Part shown: in pieces, positions 7,761 to 15,009 of the stretch | Layout of the letters: each line of letters opens with the position of its first letter | Numbering within the stretch: position 1 is the stretch's first letter | NCBI GenBank assembly: GCA_900555925.1 | Contig: USMU01000027.1 | Span: 1 to 21,857 of the forward strand | DNA from: an uncultured Clostridium sp. | GTDB lineage: Bacteria; Bacillota; Clostridia; Christensenellales; Borkfalkiaceae | DNA: 21,857 nucleotides | Direction of reading: 5' to 3' | The notes under the pieces: generated by a model | Seen by the model: only the letters and a program-made list of their open reading frames with translations | What the model was told of the DNA's origin: nothing | The model's database searches: none | Translations under genes and position numbers: made by a program

Positions 7761-7918
7761 CGGTCTGAGTAAGACTTGAATACAATCGGCAAACGAGAAA
7801 AATCGGGGGCGGAACGATGCGATTTCTCGCGGGAAGCTGGTTTACGGCAAAGAGCCGAAACCCGTTCGGTAAAACGCAGAGAAATGAAGTTTGAAAAAAT
7901 AAAACAAGGTAGTGGCAT
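7761..7918 (+). promoter_or_regulatory. 158-base leader between argF and carA with hairpins
   Basis: This is the widest gap inside the cluster. It contains a hairpin at 7839-7862 (GGTTT-A-CGGC pairing with GCCG-AAACC around a 5-base loop, one bulged A) and looser pairing of 7795-7805 with 7820-7828. No T-run follows, so it is not an ordinary terminator. I see no PyrR-type anti-antiterminator motif and no clear promoter. The gap may be a leader that tunes carA expression separately from argF. Confidence 0.35.
7817..7894 (+). CDS. Possible 25-residue leader peptide upstream of carA
   Basis: A short reading frame MRFLAGSWFTAKSRNPFGKT (continuing Q-R-N-E-V) starts at 7817. A purine-rich GGGGGCGG lies about 4 bases upstream. 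It has three Arg codons (2, 14 and 22) and spans the hairpin at 7839-7862. It ends 24 bases before carA. An arginine-sensing leader peptide is conceivable, but a short chance ORF is at least as likely. The Arg codons are scattered, not clustered as in classic attenuators. Confidence 0.18.
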   Translation: MRFLAGSWFTAKSRNPFGKTQRNEV

Positions 7919-8998
7919 ATGAAGAAGAATAAAGTTTATTTGACGCTGCAAAACGGTAAAGTATTCGAAGGTTTCCGTTTCGGTGCCGTCGGAGAGGTCG
8001 TCGGGGAACTTGTTTTTACGACGGGCATGACGGGGTATCTCGAAACGTTGACCGATCCCAGTTACTACGGACAGATTGTGACGCAGACTTTTCCTCTTAT
8101 CGGAAATTACGGAGTGATTCCCGAAGATTTCGAGAGTAAAAAGCCTTGGGTATCCGCATATATCGTTCGGGAAGTTTGCGATTATCCTTCTAATTTTCGT
8201 TCCGAAGGAACGTTGAACGACTATCTCGAAAAATCCGGAATCGTCGGAGTATACGGAATCGATACCCGCGAGCTTACGAGAATTGTGCGCGAGACAGGGG
8301 TCATGAATGCCTGCATTTCTTCCAAGCCGTTGAAGGATTTTGAGACATTAAAAAAATATCGGGTAACGAACGCCGTAAAATCGGTGACGTGCAGTGAAGT
8401 AAAAGAATACGGCAATCGCGCCTCCGCGCGTCGGACGGTAGCGGTCTGGGACTTCGGCTGCAAGAAAAACATTATCCGCGAACTTTTGAAGCGCGATTGT
8501 GCGGTTCTGAAAGTTCCCGCGTTTTACACTGCCGAACAGATTCTGGCTTTGAATCCCGACGGAGTCATGCTGACGAACGGACCCGGGGATCCGGAAGAAA
8601 ATACGGGAATTATTGAGGAATTGAAAAAATTGGCGGGCAAAAAACCCATTTTCGGAATTTGTCTCGGTCACCAGCTGTTTGCGCTCGCGATGGGCGGCAA
8701 GACGGCTAAGATGAAGTACGGCCATAGAGGAGCCAATCAGCCCGTAAAAAATCTGGATACGGGACGGGTATATATATCCAGCCAGAATCACGGCTACGAA
8801 GTGTTGTCCTCATCGGTCAAAAAAGGGAAAGTCAGCTTTATAAACGTCAACGACAATACCTGCGAAGGCGTGGAATATGACGATATAGGCGCATTTACCG
8901 TGCAATTCCATCCCGAAGCGTGCAGCGGTCCGCAGGACGCGAATATTTTGTTCGATAAATTCATAGCGAATATGGAAAAGGAGAAGAGCCATGCCTAA
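7919..8998 (+). CDS. carA: Carbamoyl-phosphate synthase small (glutaminase) subunit
   Basis: Hydrolyses glutamine and channels ammonia to CarB for carbamoyl phosphate, used for arginine and pyrimidines. The 359-residue product has the CarA N-terminal domain (about 1-150). A class I glutamine amidotransferase domain (about 172-355) follows, with T-N-G-P-G-D-P (219-225), G-I-C-L-G-H-Q (246-252; nucleophile Cys248) and Q-F-H-P-E-A (329-334; His331 and Glu333 of the triad). A weak AAGG lies 9 bases before the ATG. The stop overlaps the start of the carB fusion by 8 bases, as expected for subunits made in fixed ratio. Being next to argF suggests a role mainly in arginine synthesis, but a single synthase could serve both pathways. 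Confidence 0.96.
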   Translation: MKKNKVYLTLQNGKVFEGFRFGAVGEVVGELVFTTGMTGYLETLTDPSYYGQIVTQTFPLIGNYGVIPEDFESKKPWVSAYIVREVCDYPSNFRSEGTLNDYLEKSGIVGVYGIDTRELTRIVRETGVMNACISSKPLKDFETLKKYRVTNAVKSVTCSEVKEYGNRASARRTVAVWDFGCKKNIIRELLKRDCAVLKVPAFYTAEQILALNPDGVMLTNGPGDPEENTGIIEELKKLAGKKPIFGICLGHQLFALAMGGKTAKMKYGHRGANQPVKNLDTGRVYISSQNHGYEVLSSSVKKGKVSFINVNDNTCEGVEYDDIGAFTVQFHPEACSGPQDANILFDKFIANMEKEKSHA

Positions 8999-11900
8999 AA
9001 GAAGCGATATTAAAAAAGTTCTCGTTATCGGTTCCGGACCCATCGTCATCGGACAGGCCGCAGAGTTCGACTATGCGGGTGCGCAGGCCTGCCGCGTACT
9101 CAAAAGCGAAGGCATAAACGTAGTGCTCTGTAACTCCAACCCCGCGACGATCATGACGGATAACGCTCTCGCGGACGAGATTTATCTTGAACCGCTCACG
9201 GAAGAGAGTCTCAAACGAATTATTATCAAAGAAAAGCCCGACAGTCTTTTGGCTTCCCTCGGCGGTCAGACGGGGCTGACGATGGGCTGTAAATTGGCAA
9301 AATCGGGATTCCTCGCCCGTCACGGCGTCAAGCTCATCGGTACGAAGTTGGATGCCATCGATCGTTCGGAGGACAGGGAATTGTTTAAGGAGACGATGGA
9401 AAAAATCCATCAGCCCTGCGTGCCTTCCGATATTGCCTATACGGTGGAAGAGTGTGTGGCCGTCGCTGAACGGCTCAAATATCCCGTCATCGTCCGTCCG
9501 GCCTATACTTTGGGCGGAGCAGGCGGAGGCGTTGCCTATAACGAAGAGGAACTTCGTCTCATTTCACATAACGGGCTTATGCTTTCGCCCATTACGCAGG
9601 TGCTCATCGAAAAATATATCGGCGGCTGGAAAGAAATCGAATTCGAAGTTTTAAGGGACGGAGCGGGCAACGTTCTTACCGTGTGTTCCATGGAGAATTT
9701 TGACCCCGTCGGTATCCATACGGGCGATTCTATCGTCATTGCTCCTGCGGTGACGCTCGCGGATAAAGAATATCAGATGCTCCGCAGCGCGGCTTTGTCG
9801 ATTATAACCGAACTCGGAATAGAGGGCGGATGTAACGTTCAGTTTGCGCTCAATCCCGATTCTTTTGAATATTCTGTCATCGAAGTCAATCCCCGTGTGA
9901 GTCGTTCTTCTGCGCTCGCATCCAAGGCGACGGGGTACCCAATTGCGAAGGTTGCGACAAAGATCGCTCTCGGTTATACGCTCGACGAAATCAGAAACGA
10001 TGTGACGGGCAAGACGTTCGCCTGCTTCGAGCCCGCAATCGATTACGTCGTCGTCAAACTTCCCAAATGGCCGTTCGATAAATTCTTGTATGCCAAGAGA
10101 GAGCTGGGCACGAGAATGAAAGCGACGGGGGAAGTCATGGCGATTGGCACGTCTTTTGAAATGGCGATCATGAAGGCTGTGCGGGGAGCGGAGATTTCTC
10201 TGACTACCTTGAATCATAAAAAATTCCGCGATTTTACCGAGGCGGAACTTTTGGCAAAGCTGCCGGAAAAGACGGACGAGCGGTTGTTCGTCGTCTATCG
10301 TGCATTAAAGAGTGGTATTTCCGAAGATACGATTTTTTCGATTACGAAAATCGACAGGTGGTTTTTGCATAAACTTAAACATCTCGTCGATTATGAAGCC
10401 GAACTTGACGAGATCAAAAAAGCGGAAGGAAAGGTTTCGCGCGAGATTTATGAGAGGGGTAAAAAACTCGGTTATCTCGACAAGGATATCGCGGCGTTGT
10501 CGGGCAGTAAAATTCCCTATCACAGAAAGTCCGTATTCAAGATGGTCGATACGTGCGCGGCTGAATTTTCCGCGCGTACCCCGTATTTCTATTCGACCTA
10601 TGACGAGGCGGATCACGACGAGGCCAAGCCCTTTGTCGCGCGGAGCAGTAAAAAGAGGATTATCGTCATCGGTTCGGGGCCGATCCGTATCGGACAGGGC
10701 ATAGAGTTCGATTATTCGTCGGTACATTGCGTATGGACGTTAAAGGAGCTCGGTTATGAAGTCGTCATCATCAATAATAACCCCGAGACCGTCTCCACGG
10801 ACTTCGATACCGCGGACAGGCTGTATTTCGAGTCGTTGACGGCCGAGGATGTACAAAACGTCATCGACGTGGAAAAGCCTTACGGCGTCATCATTACATT
10901 CGGCGGGCAGACCGCCATCAATCTTTGCCGTTATTTTTCCACTCACGGAATCCGCATTCTCGGAACCTCGGCGGACAGCGTGGATATTGCGGAGGACAGG
11001 GAACGCTTTGAAGCGTTGCTCGAAAAATATTCCATTCCCCGTCCCAAGGCGATTACCGTCATGACCAAAGAGGAAGCGCTTGCTGCGGCGGAAAAGCTGG
11101 AATATCCCGTCTTGCTCCGTCCGTCGTACGTCATCGGCGGACAGAATATGACGATTGCCTTTACGGAGGAGGACGTCTGCCGCTATATGGACGTCATTCT
11201 CTCGCAGGGGATAGAAAATCCCGTATTGTGCGATAAATATCTCATGGGAACGGAATTGGAAGTAGATGCCATTTCGGACGGAACGGACGTTCTCATTCCC
11301 GGAATTATGCAGCATATCGAGCGTACGGGGATTCATTCGGGAGACTCCATCGCGGTGTATCCGCCGTATAATCTCGAAGATACCATGTTGGAAAGAATTT
11401 TGGAGGTTTCGACCCAGCTGACGCTGGAACTTAAAACCAAAGGCCTTATCAATATTCAGTATCTCATCTATCGCGGGCAGCTTTACGTCATCGAAGTCAA
11501 TCCCCGCGCTTCGAGAACCGTTCCTTATATTTCCAAAGTCACGGGCGTTCCGATGGTGGAACTCGCCACGAAAATTATCGTGGGAGCAAAGCTCAAAAAG
11601 CTCGGTTACGGAACGGGACTGTATCCCGAATCTCCCTATGTCGCCGTCAAGGTTCCCGTGTTCAGTTTTGAAAAGCTCAATGACGTCAATTCGCAGCTCG
11701 GTCCTCAGATGAAGTCCACGGGCGAAGTGCTCGGAATCGGAAAAACGATAGAAGAAGCGATGTTCAAAGGACTGGTTTCCGCAGGATTTAAGATGTGTCA
11801 TCCGTCCGAACAGCGCCCCGTCGGCGTATATATGACGGTCAACGATCAGGATAAATTCGATATCGTTTCCATCGCCAAAAAGTTCGGCGATCTCGGTTGT

Positions 11901-13061
11901 GCGATGTATGCTACAAAAGGAACGGCAAAGGTCATTTCCGAACTCGGACTCGACGTTACGGTGGTGGACAGATTGTCGGCGACGGACAGCGTCATCAAAC
12001 TGATGGACGAAGGGAAAATCGACTATATCGTATATACGGGAAAAACCGATCTTGAATCCATCAACGACTTTATCCGTTTGCATCATCATGCAATTTTGCT
12101 CGGCATTACGGTACTTACGGCTCTCGATACGGCAAACGCGCTCGCGGATATCATCGCCAGCAAATTCACGGAAGACAACACCGAACTCGTCGACATTAAT
12201 CATCTAAGAAAGGAAAAATTGCAGCTTTCATTCACGAAAATGCAGTCCTGCGGCAACGATTATATCTATTTCGACAACCGCGACGGGAAGATTACCTGCC
12301 CCGAGTCCATCGCTATCAATTACGTAAATATTCATTACGGAATCGGCGGAGACGGTATCGTTCTGATTGAAAATTCGGACGTGGCCGACGCGAAAATGCG
12401 CATTTTCAATAAAGACGGCACGGAAGGCCGCGTGGGCGGAAATGCCGTTCGCTGCGTAGGAAAATATCTCTATGAAAAGGGAATCGTCCGTAATCGGGAA
12501 ATGAAGATTGAGACGGCGGGCGGAATCAATGCCGTAAAAGTCTATTCCTTCAACGGAAAAGTTAATTCCGCCAGCGTCAATTTAGGCAAGGCGGAACTTG
12601 CGGGCGATAAAATTCCCTGTGTTTGGAAAGAGGATCAGATCGTCGATAAGCCCGTGAAAATCGGCGGAAAGGATTATCGGATAACACTCGTCAATCTCGG
12701 CAATCCTCATTGTGTCGTATTCAGCGAAAAGGTTGACGCGGTCGATGTCGCTACCGTCGGTCCGCTCTTTGAAAACTGTGAATATTTCCCCGAACGCATC
12801 AATGCGGAATTTATCCGCGTCGTGAATAAGGTCACGATAAAAATGCGCGTATGGGAACGCGGAAACGGGGAGACTTGGTCTTGCGGTACGGGCGCGGCGG
12901 CGGCAGTCGTGGCGGCGGTACTGAACGGATATTGTGACCGCGATACGAATATTACCGTAAAACTTCGCGGCGGAGATCTCGTCGTCAATTATCACTCGAA
13001 CGGTGAAGTGGAATTGATGGGCAGCGTCAAGACCGTTTATGAAGGAAAATTTGAAATCTGA
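8991..13061 (+). CDS. carB: CarB-DapF fusion: carbamoyl-phosphate synthase large subunit joined to diaminopimelate epimerase
   Basis: One uninterrupted 1,356-residue frame. Residues 1-1076 are a full-length CarB. The first ATP-grasp half opens with I-G-S-G-P-I-V-I-G-Q near 12-21 (carboxy phosphate step). The second opens with I-G-S-G-P-I-R-I-G-Q near 559-568 (carbamate kinase step). An MGS-like allosteric domain covers about 942-1075, with A-T-K-G-T-A and L-T-A-L-D-T-A-N-A-L. Residues 1077-1356 are a full-length DapF, which converts LL- to meso-diaminopimelate for lysine and peptidoglycan. It shows F-T-K-M-Q-S-C-G-N-D-Y, N-P-H-C, E-R-G-N-G-E-T and S-C-G-T-G-A. Only about seven residues separate the two. 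In the DapF part Gly1149 replaces the first catalytic Cys; the second, Cys1298, is present. AAGGAG lies 7 bases before the ATG. A real fusion is the simplest reading, but one indel error could also join two genes. Confidence 0.93.
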   Translation: MPKRSDIKKVLVIGSGPIVIGQAAEFDYAGAQACRVLKSEGINVVLCNSNPATIMTDNALADEIYLEPLTEESLKRIIIKEKPDSLLASLGGQTGLTMGCKLAKSGFLARHGVKLIGTKLDAIDRSEDRELFKETMEKIHQPCVPSDIAYTVEECVAVAERLKYPVIVRPAYTLGGAGGGVAYNEEELRLISHNGLMLSPITQVLIEKYIGGWKEIEFEVLRDGAGNVLTVCSMENFDPVGIHTGDSIVIAPAVTLADKEYQMLRSAALSIITELGIEGGCNVQFALNPDSFEYSVIEVNPRVSRSSALASKATGYPIAKVATKIALGYTLDEIRNDVTGKTFACFEPAIDYVVVKLPKWPFDKFLYAKRELGTRMKATGEVMAIGTSFEMAIMKAVRGAEISLTTLNHKKFRDFTEAELLAKLPEKTDERLFVVYRALKSGISEDTIFSITKIDRWFLHKLKHLVDYEAELDEIKKAEGKVSREIYERGKKLGYLDKDIAALSGSKIPYHRKSVFKMVDTCAAEFSARTPYFYSTYDEADHDEAKPFVARSSKKRIIVIGSGPIRIGQGIEFDYSSVHCVWTLKELGYEVVIINNNPETVSTDFDTADRLYFESLTAEDVQNVIDVEKPYGVIITFGGQTAINLCRYFSTHGIRILGTSADSVDIAEDRERFEALLEKYSIPRPKAITVMTKEEALAAAEKLEYPVLLRPSYVIGGQNMTIAFTEEDVCRYMDVILSQGIENPVLCDKYLMGTELEVDAISDGTDVLIPGIMQHIERTGIHSGDSIAVYPPYNLEDTMLERILEVSTQLTLELKTKGLINIQYLIYRGQLYVIEVNPRASRTVPYISKVTGVPMVELATKIIVGAKLKKLGYGTGLYPESPYVAVKVPVFSFEKLNDVNSQLGPQMKSTGEVLGIGKTIEEAMFKGLVSAGFKMCHPSEQRPVGVYMTVNDQDKFDIVSIAKKFGDLGCAMYATKGTAKVISELGLDVTVVDRLSATDSVIKLMDEGKIDYIVYTGKTDLESINDFIRLHHHAILLGITVLTALDTANALADIIASKFTEDNTELVDINHLRKEKLQLSFTKMQSCGNDYIYFDNRDGKITCPESIAINYVNIHYGIGGDGIVLIENSDVADAKMRIFNKDGTEGRVGGNAVRCVGKYLYEKGIVRNREMKIETAGGINAVKVYSFNGKVNSASVNLGKAELAGDKIPCVWKEDQIVDKPVKIGGKDYRITLVNLGNPHCVVFSEKVDAVDVATVGPLFENCEYFPERINAEFIRVVNKVTIKMRVWERGNGETWSCGTGAAAAVVAAVLNGYCDRDTNITVKLRGGDLVVNYHSNGEVELMGSVKTVYEGKFEI
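12210..12221 (+). promoter_or_regulatory. Internal Shine-Dalgarno-like site and TTG start at the CarB-DapF junction
   Basis: AAGGA at 12210-12214 precedes an in-frame TTG (12219-12221, residue 1077) by four bases. This TTG is where free-standing DapF proteins normally begin, a few residues before F-T-K-M-Q. In the +1 frame a TAA lies at 12205-12207, just before the site. The arrangement looks like a former stop, ribosome binding site and start. It could still allow some DapF to be made separately, though the spacing is short. Confidence 0.4.
12219..13061 (+). other. dapF: DapF module of the fusion protein
   Basis: Region coding for the 280-residue diaminopimelate epimerase portion, the usual DapF length. 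The family pattern around the first active-site Cys is N-x-D-G-S followed by C-G-N-[GA]-x-R. Here it reads N-K-D-G-T-E-G-R-V-G-G-N-A-V-R-C (residues 1140-1155), so Gly1149 (codon GGC, 12435-12437) sits in the Cys position. The nearby Cys1155 is the conserved structural R-C of the family. The second active-site Cys is kept in W-S-C-G-T-G-A-A-A (Cys1298, codon 12882-12884), as is the E-R-G-N-G-E-T segment. Activity as an ordinary two-base epimerase is therefore in doubt; the alternative is a clade-specific variant. Confidence 0.9.
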
Positions 13062-13079
13062 AACAAACGGAAAAGAAAA

Positions 13080-13124
13080 GCGGTGTCTTTTGCCGATATT
13101 GTCTGAAAGACACCGCCGGTTTTT
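13080..13124 (+). terminator. Terminator-like hairpin after the carB-dapF fusion
   Basis: An 11-bp perfect stem (13080-13090 with 13106-13116, GCGGTGTCTTT pairing with AAAGACACCGC) and a 15-base loop, followed by CGGTTTTT. The five Ts come three bases after the stem, so termination may be partial. It marks the likely end of the arginine cluster. The following CCGG-TTTTT-CCGG (13116-13128) could also fold over the next gene's ribosome binding site. Confidence 0.65.
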
Positions 13125-13138
13125 CCGGGAGGTAAATT

Positions 13139-13804
13139 ATGGACGTTTTATATGAAGAGAGCGCCGTCAACGCACGTGCCGCAAAGGAAGGGAAAAAGTA
13201 CAAAGTCGTAAACATAATTTCTTGGATAGCATTGGTTTTGGGCGTTATTTTTCTTATGATTTTTATTCCCAATATCATCGCTTCTTTTTCCAAGGCAGAG
13301 CCCACGGAAGATTTTACGGCGGAACAGATTCAGGAAGCGATCATGAGCGCGCGGGGAATGGCTGTTTTCTGCGGCATGCAGGTCATTTTTTTCGGATTGA
13401 TGTGGTTTCTTCTCTTCACGCTGAAAAAACGTATCAACGTAAGTTTTGATTATACTTTCGTGTCGGGAGAATTGAGAATAGCGAAAGTATTCAATATCAA
13501 TCGGCGGAAATTTCTCTATAAAATTCAGCCCGACGAAATATTGCAACTCGGAGATGTAGAAAACGATAGCTATGACCGGCTCAAAACCGATCCTTCCACG
13601 AAGGAAATCCTAGTTACCCCCAACCGCGAGCCTGCGGAAGGTAAGTTTTTTATGTATATTCTGACGGCGGGAAACGCGGGAAAGAGATTATATATTTTGG
13701 AATGTCGGGAGGAGTTGCTTATCAATATTCTGAAATTCGTCAAGCGCGGGACTTTGGAATCGGATTATGTGGCGCAGGAAAAGAAGAACGCACAAAACAG
13801 ATAA
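13139..13804 (+). CDS. Small two-helix membrane protein of unknown function
   Basis: 221 residues. Two hydrophobic helices are evident at about 24-48 and 73-94, separated by a short acidic loop (S-K-A-E-P-T-E-D-F-T). A soluble domain of about 125 residues follows, rich in beta-type sequence, with V-S-F-D-Y-T-F-V-S-G-E-L near 101-112. There is no signal peptide. The topology suggests a mostly cytoplasmic protein anchored by a hairpin. The F-x-Y-x-F-x-x-G-E-L pattern resembles an uncharacterised Clostridia family (perhaps DUF6106), a guess from memory. GGGAGG lies 6 bases before the ATG, a strong ribosome binding site just after a terminator. The cysteine desulfurase starts 11 bases after its stop, so the two are probably co-transcribed, but nothing in the sequence links it to sulfur transfer. 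Confidence 0.8.
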   Translation: MDVLYEESAVNARAAKEGKKYKVVNIISWIALVLGVIFLMIFIPNIIASFSKAEPTEDFTAEQIQEAIMSARGMAVFCGMQVIFFGLMWFLLFTLKKRINVSFDYTFVSGELRIAKVFNINRRKFLYKIQPDEILQLGDVENDSYDRLKTDPSTKEILVTPNREPAEGKFFMYILTAGNAGKRLYILECREELLINILKFVKRGTLESDYVAQEKKNAQNR

Positions 13805-13815
13805 TTTTTTCGATT

Positions 13816-14961
13816 ATGATATATTTGGATAATGCCGCGACGACCAAGCCGGAGCAAGAAGCTCTGTCGCGGGCGCAGGAATACCTTACAACCAATTATT
13901 TTAATCCTTCCGGTCTGTATCGTGAAGGTTTTGCTTTGCAGAGCGAGCTGAAAAAGGCTCGCTCGGCTTTGCTTTCTCAGGTCGCGGATACAGAGAAGTT
14001 TGAGCTTATTTTTACCTCCTGCGGCACGGAGTCGGACAATCAGGCAGTTTTCGGCTACGGAAGGCGCGGAAACGTCGTGACGACGGAAGGGGAACATTCC
14101 GCGGTTATATCTTCCGTGACGGAACTGAAAAACAGGGGTACCACGGAGGCACGTTTTGCACCTCTTCTTCCCGACGGCAGGGTAAACGTCGAAAAACTCC
14201 TTGCTTTGGTGGACGAAAAAACTTCTTTGGTTTCCGTAATGCACGTGAACAATGAAACGGGCGGAATCAATGACATCAATGCGATAGCCCGTGCGATAAA
14301 GGAAAAAAATCCCCGGGCGGTTTTTCATAGCGACGGAGTACAGGCATACGGAAAAATTCCCTTTCGATTAAGCGGCGACATAGACTTATATTCCGTGAGT
14401 GCGCATAAAATCGGCGGCTTGAAAGGTACGGGAGCGTTGATCAGGAGGAAAAGACTTCCTCCGCGCGTTTTCGTATACGGTGGAGGACAAGAGAACGGCG
14501 AACGGAGCGGGACGGAGAACGTATTCGGAATAAAAGTTTTTGAATTTGCGGCGGAAAAGAAATTCAGAACCTTACGTGTCGATTTCGAGAGGCTCCAAGC
14601 CTGCCGTGAAGAACTTTGGTCTCTGCTCGATAAAGATATTTTTTTAAGAATTTCGTCGGAAGCGTCCTCTCCCTATATTTTAAGCGTTTCGGCTGTCGGG
14701 CTGAGGGGAGAAATTTTATTGCATAAAGCGAACGATGAGGGACTCATTATCGGAACGGGATCAGCCTGTTCTTCCAATGCCAAACACCGTTACAGCCGAG
14801 TGGTTCTCGCCTGCGGATATAAAGAGGCCGTGGCGGACGGAGTGCTTCGGCTGAGTTTTTCGGGTGAGACTTCGGCGGAAGAACTTCGGGAAGCGGCGGC
14901 GATTCTCAACCGCGCGGCAAAAGGCGCAAAGGAAAAAATGAACGCAGTCGGACGCAGATAA
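13816..14961 (+). CDS. Cysteine desulfurase (NifS/IscS family), probable ThiI partner
   Basis: PLP enzyme that takes sulfur from cysteine as a persulfide and passes it on. The 381-residue product begins M-I-Y-L-D-N-A-A-T-T, the standard family start. It has H94 in T-E-G-E-H-S-A, H171-S-D in the cofactor region, K198 in S-A-H-K-I-G-G (Schiff base), and catalytic Cys318 in G-T-G-S-A-C-S-S. The short Cys loop suggests group I. The ATG at 13816 is preferred to longer in-frame starts from 13702 that would overlap the upstream gene and add residues unlike the family. No good ribosome binding site precedes it, so coupling to the gene ending 11 bases upstream is likely. thiI follows 48 bases later, the same pairing as B. 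subtilis nifZ-thiI, so transfer to tRNA 4-thiouridine is the best guess for its role. Confidence 0.93.
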   Translation: MIYLDNAATTKPEQEALSRAQEYLTTNYFNPSGLYREGFALQSELKKARSALLSQVADTEKFELIFTSCGTESDNQAVFGYGRRGNVVTTEGEHSAVISSVTELKNRGTTEARFAPLLPDGRVNVEKLLALVDEKTSLVSVMHVNNETGGINDINAIARAIKEKNPRAVFHSDGVQAYGKIPFRLSGDIDLYSVSAHKIGGLKGTGALIRRKRLPPRVFVYGGGQENGERSGTENVFGIKVFEFAAEKKFRTLRVDFERLQACREELWSLLDKDIFLRISSEASSPYILSVSAVGLRGEILLHKANDEGLIIGTGSACSSNAKHRYSRVVLACGYKEAVADGVLRLSFSGETSAEELREAAAILNRAAKGAKEKMNAVGRR

Positions 14962-15009
14962 CTTTTTTGCGGGCGTTTTATTTCTTGATCAGTAAAGAGG
15001 AAAATCATC

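Noticed and set aside
7761..7918. PyrR-type attenuator or known riboswitch before carA
   Set aside because: No PyrR-binding loop motif, no terminator with T-run and no riboswitch core that I recognise.
10740..12203. 487-codon open frame on the minus strand opposite carB
   Set aside because: Fully antisense to the second CarB half, with low-complexity Asp/Arg/Phe-rich translation and no initiation signals.
12201..12242. Programmed frameshift site between CarB and DapF
   Set aside because: No slippery heptamer with a following hairpin is evident, and the two parts are already in the same frame.
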